Part shown: piece after piece, positions 4,234 to 10,731 of the stretch | Numbering within the stretch: position 1 is the first letter of the stretch | Layout: every line of letters starts with the position of its first letter | Translations under genes and position numbers: made by a program | Assembly: GCA_031277195.1 (NCBI GenBank) | Contig: JAITMU010000190.1 | Location: 1 to 10,823, forward strand | DNA: 10,823 nucleotides | Direction of reading: 5' to 3' | From: Gallionellaceae bacterium | Lineage (GTDB): Bacteria > Pseudomonadota > Gammaproteobacteria > Burkholderiales > Gallionellaceae | The notes under the pieces: generated by a model | Databases searched by the model: none | Told to the model about the DNA's origin: nothing | The model's input: only the letters and a program-made list of their open reading frames with translations

Positions 4234-6854
4234 GTCCGGCGACTGGCTACTTCGACCGCATCGCGGCAGACCTGCTTGCCGCACACCCCGCGCCGGATCT
4301 GCGCGCGGCCATCGTCATCCTGCCCAACTACCATGTCGCGCAACCGCTGGCGCAAGCGCTCGCGCGCGCCGCAAAAGTCCCCGCCCTGCTGCTGCCGCGC
4401 ATGACCACCCTGACCGATTGGGTGCGGGATGTCACGCCGGACGCGCAAGCGATCCCCGATAGTCGGCGCGGCGCGCTGCTCTACCAGCATCTGCATCAAA
4501 AACGCTGGTTCGGACGAGCCGATTTGTGGGGCATCACGCAGGAATTGCTCAAGCTGTTCGATGAGCTAACCAACCATGCGCTCGACGCCCTGGCGGTCGA
4601 TGAAGACACGTTTGCCGCCGCCGTGGAACGCGCGTATGCCGCGCGCCAGAATGAGTCGCTGCAACTGGAAGCGCGATTGGTGTTCGAGCTATGGCACGCC
4701 ATGCAACAAGACGCCACACCCGATTCCGCCCGCGTGTATCAACAACGCCTGGCCGCGCTCGCAGCGAAAGCGGAGCGGCCGCTTTATGTGTTGCGAACGT
4801 CGGATTGGGATGCGCTGGAGGAGCGTTTTCTGAAGGCGTATTCGCGGCGGGCGACGGTGCGAGTATTTGATTTGCGGAGAGGGAAGCCGGGGGAATTTTA
4901 TTTTGGAGAAAATGGTGAAAACACCCGCCCCTCGCTCCCCCGCTTCTTCCCCGCCACCTCCCTCGAACAAGAAGCCCGCGCCGCCGCCATGCAAGTGCGC
5001 CTCTGGCTCGCCGAAGGCAAGCGCGACATCGCCATCGTCGCGCAAGACCGCGTGACCGCGCGGCGCGCGCGCGCATTGCTTGAACGCGACGAAGTGCTGG
5101 TGCGCGACGAAACCGGCTGGACCTTCGCCACGCTGTCCGTCAGCGCCGCGCTGGACCGCTGGCTCACCGCATTGCAAAGCGGCTTCTATCATCACGACCT
5201 GCTCGATCTGCTGAAATCGCCCTTCATCTTTGCCGATCTCATCCCTGACGAGCGCAAGGCCGCCGTGCATCAACTGGAACAATGGTCGCGCAAACACGGC
5301 ATCGTCGCCGGACTCGATGCGTTCGACAAACTCGCCACGACAGAACCGCACCCGATGCTGGCGCGTTTGCGAAAAGCCGCCGCACTGCTCGAACAACACC
5401 ACAACCGCACGCTGACGGAATGGCTGCGCGCACTGCGCGAGAGCATGGCCGAACTCAGCATGGACATCGGCCTCGCCAAAGACGACGCTGGCGCGCGACT
5501 GTTGCAAGCGCTGGATGATTGGCAGCAGGAATTGGCCGACGACAACGGCCGTTATCGCTTTGCCGAATGGCGACGCTGGCTGGCGCAACGTCTCGACACA
5601 ACGACTTACATCGACACCCGCATCGACAGCAGCGTGCGCTTCACTCACCTCGCCGCAACGCGCTGGCGCGCGTTTGATGCCGTGCTGTTGCTGGGCTGCG
5701 ACGCCGATCACCTGCCCGGCGACATGAGCGGCGGACGCTGGTTCAACGACGCCGTGCGCGGCATCCTCAAACTGCCCACGCGCGCCAGCCGCGCCGCGCG
5801 TCAACATGATGACCTGATCGGACTGCTCACGTTGAATGATTGCGTGCTGGCAACCTGGCAGCAGGAACGCGATGGCGAATCGGGATTGTTGAGTCCGTGG
5901 TTGCAGTTGTTGCGCGATCAATCGGCGGTGGGCGAAGGCGGGGAAAATACCCATCCCCACCCTAACCCTCCCCTTGAAGGGGAGGGGATTGATGAGTTGA
6001 TCGCTTGCCTGGCGCTGGAAGATGCGCGCCGGATCGACCTGCCGATCACGACGCAACCCGCGCCATCCGTGCCACCCGCCCGCATGCCGGAACGCATCTC
6101 CGTCGGCGCTTACAACACGCTCGTCGCGTGCCCTTACCAATTTTTTGCGCGCCACTTGCTGCGGCTCAATGAACTGGATGAAGTGCAGGAGGACATCCAG
6201 AAACGCGACTACGGCGATCTTGTTCATGCGATTTTGCAGCGTTTCCATCAAAGCCATCCGCGCGTGAGCAAACAGGATGACGACACGCTGCGCGCGGCCT
6301 TGCAACACATCAGCGAGGAAGCCTTCGCCGATTTGATCGAACACGATTTCGCGGCGCGCGCCTGGCTCGCGCGCTGGCTCAAAACATTGCCCGCCTATCT
6401 CGAATGGCAGCGGAACAATGAACAACACGGCTGGCATTACGCGGAATCCGAGCGCGGATTTGAGCGTCAACTGGCGAGTGTCGTGCTGCGCGGACGCATC
6501 GACAGACTGGATGAAAAAGACGGCGCGACCAAGGTGTTCGACTACAAAACGCAGACCGTCTCGCAGCTCACGCGCAAACTCAAAGACGCGGGCGAGGACG
6601 TGCAACTCGCTTGCTACGCGGAAGCCTGCGATGCCGCTGAAGCTGCATTCATCAGTCTCGACGGCGACACAGTGCGCGAGATCGCGCCGCCGCAAGAACT
6701 CGCGCAACTGGCGCAACGCAACGCCGAACGATTGACACACTTGATGCAGCGTCTGCGCGACGGCGCGAACCTGCCCGCGAACGGCATCGAGCAAACCTGC
6801 CAGTATTGTGAAATGCGCGGCCTGTGCCGGAAAGGAGATTGGCAGAATGGATGA
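4230..6854 (+). CDS. AddB-like PD-(D/E)XK nuclease with Fe-S cluster, DNA repair
   Basis: Likely the nuclease/scaffold partner of the AddA-like helicase encoded next; together they would resect double-strand DNA ends for RecA. The protein has 874 residues and resembles a betaproteobacterial AddB-like 'probable DNA repair protein' family. The N-terminal part (AIVILPNYHVAQPLAQAL, LLPRMTTLTDWV) and FDAVLLLGCDADHLPG follow the AddB plan. No Walker A motif is seen, so helicase activity is not expected. The C-terminal nuclease shows GDLVHAILQRFH with H666, GRIDRLD with D758, and VFDYKT with D771 and K773. The AddB cluster cysteines are C634 (CPYQFF) and C857, C860 and C866 (CQYCEMRGLC). The start is the GTG overlapping the fdxA stop; no Shine-Dalgarno was found. 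A palindromic repeat is read in frame at residues of about 569-587, and a decayed candidate lies near 225-245. Both fall in linker-like stretches, and the frame stays open. Confidence 0.9.
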   Translation: MSPATGYFDRIAADLLAAHPAPDLRAAIVILPNYHVAQPLAQALARAAKVPALLLPRMTTLTDWVRDVTPDAQAIPDSRRGALLYQHLHQKRWFGRADLWGITQELLKLFDELTNHALDALAVDEDTFAAAVERAYAARQNESLQLEARLVFELWHAMQQDATPDSARVYQQRLAALAAKAERPLYVLRTSDWDALEERFLKAYSRRATVRVFDLRRGKPGEFYFGENGENTRPSLPRFFPATSLEQEARAAAMQVRLWLAEGKRDIAIVAQDRVTARRARALLERDEVLVRDETGWTFATLSVSAALDRWLTALQSGFYHHDLLDLLKSPFIFADLIPDERKAAVHQLEQWSRKHGIVAGLDAFDKLATTEPHPMLARLRKAAALLEQHHNRTLTEWLRALRESMAELSMDIGLAKDDAGARLLQALDDWQQELADDNGRYRFAEWRRWLAQRLDTTTYIDTRIDSSVRFTHLAATRWRAFDAVLLLGCDADHLPGDMSGGRWFNDAVRGILKLPTRASRAARQHDDLIGLLTLNDCVLATWQQERDGESGLLSPWLQLLRDQSAVGEGGENTHPHPNPPLEGEGIDELIACLALEDARRIDLPITTQPAPSVPPARMPERISVGAYNTLVACPYQFFARHLLRLNELDEVQEDIQKRDYGDLVHAILQRFHQSHPRVSKQDDDTLRAALQHISEEAFADLIEHDFAARAWLARWLKTLPAYLEWQRNNEQHGWHYAESERGFERQLASVVLRGRIDRLDEKDGATKVFDYKTQTVSQLTRKLKDAGEDVQLACYAEACDAAEAAFISLDGDTVREIAPPQELAQLAQRNAERLTHLMQRLRDGANLPANGIEQTCQYCEMRGLCRKGDWQNG
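4905..4945 (+). repeat. Possible decayed palindromic repeat in the AddB-like gene
   Basis: The stretch beginning GGAGAAAATGGTGAAAACAC and its C-rich continuation lines up by eye with the flank and first half of the repeat at 5933-5975 (which begins GGCGAAGGCGGGGAAAATAC). Both are read as GE(N/G)GENT followed by a P-rich segment. The second, G-rich arm is missing, so this may be a decayed copy. It lies at an abrupt switch from G/T-ending to C-ending codons. Chance resemblance is possible. Confidence 0.4.
5951..5988 (+). repeat. Palindromic C/G-rich repeat, copy 4 (in frame inside the AddB-like gene)
   Basis: CCATCCCCACCCTAACCC leads into CCCTCCCCTT (5966-5975) and AAGGGGAGGG (5977-5986), a near-perfect hairpin. 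It shares the CACCCTAACCCTC core with the copy at 1264-1303. It is read as THPHPNPPLEGEGI in a phase that splits TAA (T-AAC) and so avoids a stop. It falls between LLSPWLQLLRDQS and DELIACLALEDARR, upstream of the nuclease domain. Confidence 0.87.
6832..6837 (+). promoter_or_regulatory. Ribosome binding site of the AddA-like gene, inside the AddB-like gene
   Basis: AAGGAG lies 9 bases before the ATG at 6847, within the last codons of the upstream gene. It selects 6847 as the start over the in-frame ATG at 6808, which has no such site and would add 13 residues copying the cysteine-rich end of the upstream gene in another frame. Confidence 0.8.
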
Positions 6855-9800
6855 CAATCACGCCGCGCTTGATCCGCGCCGCAGCGTGACGGTGGAAGCC
6901 TGCGCGGGCAGCGGCAAAACCTGGCTGCTGGTGTCGCGCATCGTGCGTCTGCTACTGGACGGCGCGCAGCCGTCGCAAATTCTCGCCATCACCTTCACGC
7001 GCAAAGCCGCGCAGGAAATGCAGGCGCGCTTGCAGGAATGGCTGCGGCAACTGGCGAATGGGGATACCGCAGCCGTGCGCCAATTCTTCGCCGAGCGCGG
7101 ACTGGAAAACCTGGACGACGCAACCGTCGCGCGCGCGCAACGGCTGTACAAGGAAACGCTGACCGCGCAACCCGACGTCACCATCAGCACCTTCCACGGC
7201 TGGTTCGCGCAGGTGTTGCAGCGCGCGCCGCTGAACGCGGACGTGATGCAGGGCATGACGCTGCTGGAACGCACCGAAGCTGTGCAGGAAGAAGCCTGGG
7301 AAGAATTTCTGGAACACCTGCGCAACAATCCGCGCAGCGCCGAAGCCGGATACATGCAAGCGCTGTTCGACGAATACAGCCTCGATACCACGCGCGCCTT
7401 GCTGTTCAATTTTCTCGCCAAACGCGGCGAGTGGTGGGCTTACACGCAAGGCGAGAGCAATCCGGTCGCTTACGCGCAGGAGAACTTGCGCGACGAGTTG
7501 AATGTGAATGGCGACCGCGACCCCGCCGCCGATTGGGGTGCGAATGCCGAAAATGAAATCCTCGTGATGCGTTTGGCGCGCGAATTTGCGAACAACGGAA
7601 CCGCCAACCAGCAAACCCAGGCGAGCCAGATTGAACAGGCATGGACGGACACGCCGCCCGCCATGCGTTACGCCCGCGTGCTGCCGCATCTGCTCACGCA
7701 GACAAACGAATTGCGGGCATTCAAGCCGACCAAAGCCCAGAATGCCGAAGCCTTGCAGCAGGCGCGCGCAGCGCTTGCCGAGTGTCTGCAAAAAGTTCGC
7801 GGCGAGCTTGCTGACCAGGCCGCCTTCCAACTCAACGCCGCCGTCCTGCATTGCGGCGCAGCGCTGCTCGCCCGCTATCAAACCCTGAAGGAAAAAATGC
7901 AGCAGATGGATTTCGCCGATCTGGAATGGCAACTCTGCCACTTGCTGCGCAACAGCGACTACGCCGAAACCATGCAGTTCAAACTCGACAGTCGTTATCG
8001 CCATGTGTTGCTGGATGAGTTTCAGGACACCAATCCGCTGCAATGGCAGATTCTGCACGCCTGGTTTGATGCGGCGGCGGCAGTGGATACGCAGCCGTCC
8101 GTATTTCTGGTCGGCGACCCCAAGCAATCCATTTATCGTTTCCGCCGCGCCGACGCGCGCCTGTTCGGCGTCGCGCGCGATTATCTGAAAGCGCATTTCG
8201 ACGCGATCGAATTGCACAACAACCACACGCGCCGCAACGCGCCCGCCGTGCTGGATGTCATCAATGCCGTGTTTGCCGATCATCCGGAGGGCTTCACGGA
8301 TTTCGCGCCGCACACCGCAGAACACACCGACCTGCCGGGTTGCGTGACCGTGCTGCCGCTCGCCGTTGCGGACGACGCGCAAAAAACAACCGACGCGACG
8401 CTCGAACTGCGCGACCCGCTCATCACCGCGCGCACGGAATCTCCCGACGGCGCGCGCAGCAAAGAGGCCGAACAATTCGCCGAATGGCTGCACACCATCG
8501 TGAACAACTGGACAGTGCGCGAACACGGTCGCGACCGCCGCGCCGCCTGGGGCGACATCATGGTGCTGGTTCGCAGCCGCACCCATCTCGCCACCTACGA
8601 AGCGGCGCTGCGCGCGCGCCATATCCCCTTCCTCAGTTCGCGGCGCGGCGGTCTGCTCGACACGCTCGAAGCGGAAGACGTGCAAGCCTTGCTGACTTTT
8701 TTGATTACGCCGTTTGCGGATCTGGCGCTGGCGCAAGTGCTGCGGTCGCCGATTTTTTCGTGCGGGGATGAGGATTTGTTGCAACTTGTCCAATCCTCCG
8801 CCACACCCGCCCCCTCTCTCCCGCCAGGGGAGAGGGGCTTAATCTCCGAAAGAAAAGCATCCTGGTGGAAAAAACTGCAACAGCTTGAGAATCCCTCCCC
8901 CGCCCTGCGCCACGCCCGCGACAAACTCCAGGACTGGCTGCCGCTCGCCGATACCCTGCCCGTCCACGACTTGCTCGACCGCATCTATTTTGACGGCGAT
9001 GTCATCGCGCGTTACGCCGCCGCGCTGCCACCAGAACGTCGCGCCAAAACGCACGCCAACCTGAACGCTCTGATGGAAATTGCGCTGGCGATGGACGCCG
9101 GACGCTATCCCAGCCTGCCGCGCTTCCTGCAAGAATTGCGCGAACTGCGCGACAGCCAGGACGACGCGCCGGATGAGGGTCGGCTAGGCAATGTCGGCGG
9201 CGCAGTGCGCATCTACACCGTGCATGAAGCGAAGGGACTGGAAGCGCCCATCGTCTGGCTACTCGACGCCAATGCGGAAAAAAACATGCGCGACAGCAAT
9301 GATGTCCTGCTCGTCTGGCCGTCCGATGCCAACGCGCCGACGCACTTCTCGCTCTACACCAATCTTGCCTCGCGCAATGGCGAGCGCGCGAAACTGTTTG
9401 AAGAAGAAGCCGCGCAACAAGCGCGCGAAGAAATGAATCTGCTCTACGTCGCCATGACCCGCGCGCAGCAAGCGTTGATCGTCAGCGGCAGTGCGAGCCG
9501 CAGGGAAAAAACAGCGTCCTGGTATCAGCGCATTGAAGCCGCGCTTGCCGCCTCGGAGGCGGAAAATCCCTTGTGCCACCCCGCGCCGACAGACGACGCA
9601 CCAGCACATGCCCGCACGCGCGCCGACCTCACCACCTTGCCCGCACCCTGCCCCATCGGCACGCACACGCCGGAGCACACCGAGCAGCAACAGCACGGCA
9701 TTCGACTGCACGCGCTGCTGGAACATCTCACCAACGCCACGGAATTGCCGCGCGACCTCCGCCTTTCCGCCGACGATCCGCTCTGGCAACAAGCGCAACG

Positions 9801-10080
9801 CCTGCTCAAGCAACCGCGTTTGCAGCGATTTTTTGATCCCGCGTCCCACCAAAGCGCCGCCAACGAAATGCCTTACGTCAACGCGCGCGGCGAATTGAAA
9901 CGCATCGACCGCCTGGTGGAATTTGCTGATGAGGTGTGGGTGCTGGATTACAAGAGCGGCACAAATGCCGACCCCGCCCAGCTACGCGAATATCGCGCGG
10001 CAATGCAACACGTTTACGCCAGCAAGAAGGTGCGCTGCGCGTTGATATTTGGCGACGGGACGCTGGAAGAAATTGACTAA
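6847..10080 (+). CDS. AddA-like UvrD/Rep-family helicase-nuclease
   Basis: A superfamily 1A DNA helicase fused to a C-terminal RecB-type nuclease, expected to work with the AddB-like protein in end resection. The 1077 residues contain all helicase motifs: Walker A ACAGSGKT with K24, TFTRKAAQEM at 50-59, STFHGW near 114-119, LLDEFQDT with D390 and E391, VFLVGDPKQSIYRFR from 419, VHEAKGLE at 792-799, and LLYVAMTRAQQAL from 865 with R872. The nuclease shows GIRLHALLEHL with H955, RIDRLVEF with D1021, and VLDYKSG with D1034 and K1036, so it looks catalytically intact. Motif IV reads NNHTRRNAPAVL rather than the common N-(Y/F)-R-S, perhaps a subfamily trait. It overlaps the AddB-like gene by 8 bases and has its own Shine-Dalgarno. 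A palindromic repeat is read in frame at residues of about 653-665 as a P/G-rich linker between motifs IV and V. RecB is the alternative name, but the paired AddB-like gene argues for AddAB. Confidence 0.92.
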   Translation: MDDNHAALDPRRSVTVEACAGSGKTWLLVSRIVRLLLDGAQPSQILAITFTRKAAQEMQARLQEWLRQLANGDTAAVRQFFAERGLENLDDATVARAQRLYKETLTAQPDVTISTFHGWFAQVLQRAPLNADVMQGMTLLERTEAVQEEAWEEFLEHLRNNPRSAEAGYMQALFDEYSLDTTRALLFNFLAKRGEWWAYTQGESNPVAYAQENLRDELNVNGDRDPAADWGANAENEILVMRLAREFANNGTANQQTQASQIEQAWTDTPPAMRYARVLPHLLTQTNELRAFKPTKAQNAEALQQARAALAECLQKVRGELADQAAFQLNAAVLHCGAALLARYQTLKEKMQQMDFADLEWQLCHLLRNSDYAETMQFKLDSRYRHVLLDEFQDTNPLQWQILHAWFDAAAAVDTQPSVFLVGDPKQSIYRFRRADARLFGVARDYLKAHFDAIELHNNHTRRNAPAVLDVINAVFADHPEGFTDFAPHTAEHTDLPGCVTVLPLAVADDAQKTTDATLELRDPLITARTESPDGARSKEAEQFAEWLHTIVNNWTVREHGRDRRAAWGDIMVLVRSRTHLATYEAALRARHIPFLSSRRGGLLDTLEAEDVQALLTFLITPFADLALAQVLRSPIFSCGDEDLLQLVQSSATPAPSLPPGERGLISERKASWWKKLQQLENPSPALRHARDKLQDWLPLADTLPVHDLLDRIYFDGDVIARYAAALPPERRAKTHANLNALMEIALAMDAGRYPSLPRFLQELRELRDSQDDAPDEGRLGNVGGAVRIYTVHEAKGLEAPIVWLLDANAEKNMRDSNDVLLVWPSDANAPTHFSLYTNLASRNGERAKLFEEEAAQQAREEMNLLYVAMTRAQQALIVSGSASRREKTASWYQRIEAALAASEAENPLCHPAPTDDAPAHARTRADLTTLPAPCPIGTHTPEHTEQQQHGIRLHALLEHLTNATELPRDLRLSADDPLWQQAQRLLKQPRLQRFFDPASHQSAANEMPYVNARGELKRIDRLVEFADEVWVLDYKSGTNADPAQLREYRAAMQHVYASKKVRCALIFGDGTLEEID
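8806..8838 (+). repeat. Palindromic C/G-rich repeat, copy 5 (in frame inside the AddA-like gene)
   Basis: CCCCTCTCTCCC at 8811-8822, loop GCCA, then GGGGAGAGGGG at 8827-8837 form a hairpin with a small bulge. It lacks the TAACCC unit, so it is a shortened or diverged member. It is read as TPAPSLPPGERGLI between LLQLVQSSA and SERKASWWKK, and the helicase frame continues on both sides. Confidence 0.72.
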
Positions 10081-10102
10081 CGTCGGATAAAACCGCAGTC
10101 AT

Positions 10103-10175
10103 GTAGGGCGGGGCTTGCCCCGCGCGGTGGTGCGAACCTTGAAATTCTCACAGCGCGGGGCAAGCCCCGCCCTAC
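10103..10175. repeat. BIME-like pair of REP palindromes, 23-bp perfect inverted repeat
   Basis: The arms at 10103-10125 and 10153-10175 are exact reverse complements over 23 bases, starting GTAGGGCGGGGCTTGCC, with 27 bases between them. Each arm is itself a palindrome around GCGGGGC-TT-GCCCCGC. Two inverted REP-like units are typical of a bacterial interspersed mosaic element in an intergenic gap. It sits between convergent genes and could stop transcription from both sides, but there is no T-tract for a standard terminator. It is unrelated in sequence to the C-rich repeats in the coding regions. The rest of 10081-10224 shows nothing else recognisable. Confidence 0.88.
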
Positions 10176-10224
10176 GTGCTTATCCCGCGTGCCACACCTC
10201 TCGCCTGCGACACTCTCCCCCTGC

Positions 10225-10554
10225 CTAGCGAAACCGCCGACGCTTGATCTCCGGCGGCGCAGCAGCATTCGCGCGGCGCGCGCCTGTCGGTTTTAACGAC
10301 ACCTCATCCAGCGGCGCAAACAATTCCGAAAGCGTTACGTTTATCACGTGGCAGATATTGGCTATGGTTTCAATGGATGGATTGGCGATGCCGCGCTCTA
10401 TGGCCGAAATATAAGTACGGTCAACGTGCGCCTCAAAAGCAAGCATCTCTTGCGATTTCTCGGCCGCATGCCGACACTCCTTGATGCGCTTGCCCAACGC
10501 AAGCAAAACCGGAGCAGACCGAACTGTGGAATCAGGAAGCCTAACCATGTTCAC
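10225..10554 (-). CDS. XRE-family helix-turn-helix transcriptional regulator
   Basis: A small DNA-binding regulator with 109 residues. The Cro/C1-type domain spans about 17-80: LGKRIKECRHAAEKSQEMLA, then the helix-turn-helix with recognition helix DRTYISAIERG at 45-55, NPSIETIANICHVINVTLSE and LF. The RTYISAIERGxxNPS wording is common in phage-type repressors and in controller (C) proteins of restriction-modification systems. The C-terminal tail is basic and ends RRRFR. The start is uncertain: a GTG at 10554 has a weak AGCAGG 6 bases upstream, while the ATG at 10548 would be 12 bases from it. It is convergent with the AddA-like gene and divergent from the HAD-like gene. The AT-rich upstream region contains a 27-bp palindrome, a likely site for autoregulation. 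Function beyond DNA binding cannot be told. Confidence 0.88.
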   Translation of the reverse strand: MNMVRLPDSTVRSAPVLLALGKRIKECRHAAEKSQEMLAFEAHVDRTYISAIERGIANPSIETIANICHVINVTLSELFAPLDEVSLKPTGARRANAAAPPEIKRRRFR

Positions 10555-10565
10555 AGAATGCCTGC

Positions 10566-10594
10566 TTGACGATTATTTAACGACACTATATATA
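10566..10594 (+). promoter_or_regulatory. Candidate sigma-70 promoter reading toward the HAD-like gene
   Basis: TTGACG at 10566-10571 is followed, 17 bases later, by TATATA at 10589-10594. This is a good match to sigma-70 spacing, and the start would fall near 10601. The leader to the ATG at 10732 would be about 130 bases. A second TTGACG at 10604 has no -10 box at the right distance. The -10 lies in the left arm of the palindrome at 10589-10615. The remainder of 10616-10731 holds a weak inverted repeat (10641-10650 with 10671-10680) and no gene that I can support. Confidence 0.5.
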
Positions 10595-10615
10595 CATCAA
10601 AAATTGACGTATATA
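10589..10615. promoter_or_regulatory. 27-bp palindrome, candidate operator of the XRE regulator
   Basis: The left arm TATATACATCAA (10589-10600) and right arm TTGACGTATATA (10604-10615) are reverse complements at 11 of 12 positions around a 3-base AAA centre. It lies 35 bases before the regulator's GTG and covers the -10 of the plus-strand promoter, so binding there would block it. That the neighbouring XRE protein binds it is inference from position and symmetry. Confidence 0.6.
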
Positions 10616-10731
10616 ATCAACATATCGACCTCAGCGTGGTTGATGGCGGGGGCGACATTCCTCCTTTTTTCCCGCCAACAAAAGCACTCCGATAAATGAT
10701 TTGGGAAATGCGACAAGACCCATAGCAAATC

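Noticed and set aside
6808..6810. Upstream ATG as start of the AddA-like gene
   Set aside because: It has no ribosome binding site and would overlap the conserved cysteine end of the upstream gene; AAGGAG before 6847 fits much better.
4689..6857. Long open frame on the minus strand (722 codons)
   Set aside because: It is antisense to the AddB-like gene and shows no recognisable domain; it is a codon-bias shadow.
6952..8793. Long open frame on the minus strand (613 codons)
   Set aside because: It is antisense to the AddA-like gene, whose helicase motifs are complete; it is a shadow.
10641..10680. Inverted repeat TGATGGCGGG / CCCGCCAACA as an operator or terminator
   Set aside because: The arms match at 9 of 10 positions but the 20-base loop and lack of a following T-run give no clear role; it is mentioned only as part of the intergenic region.
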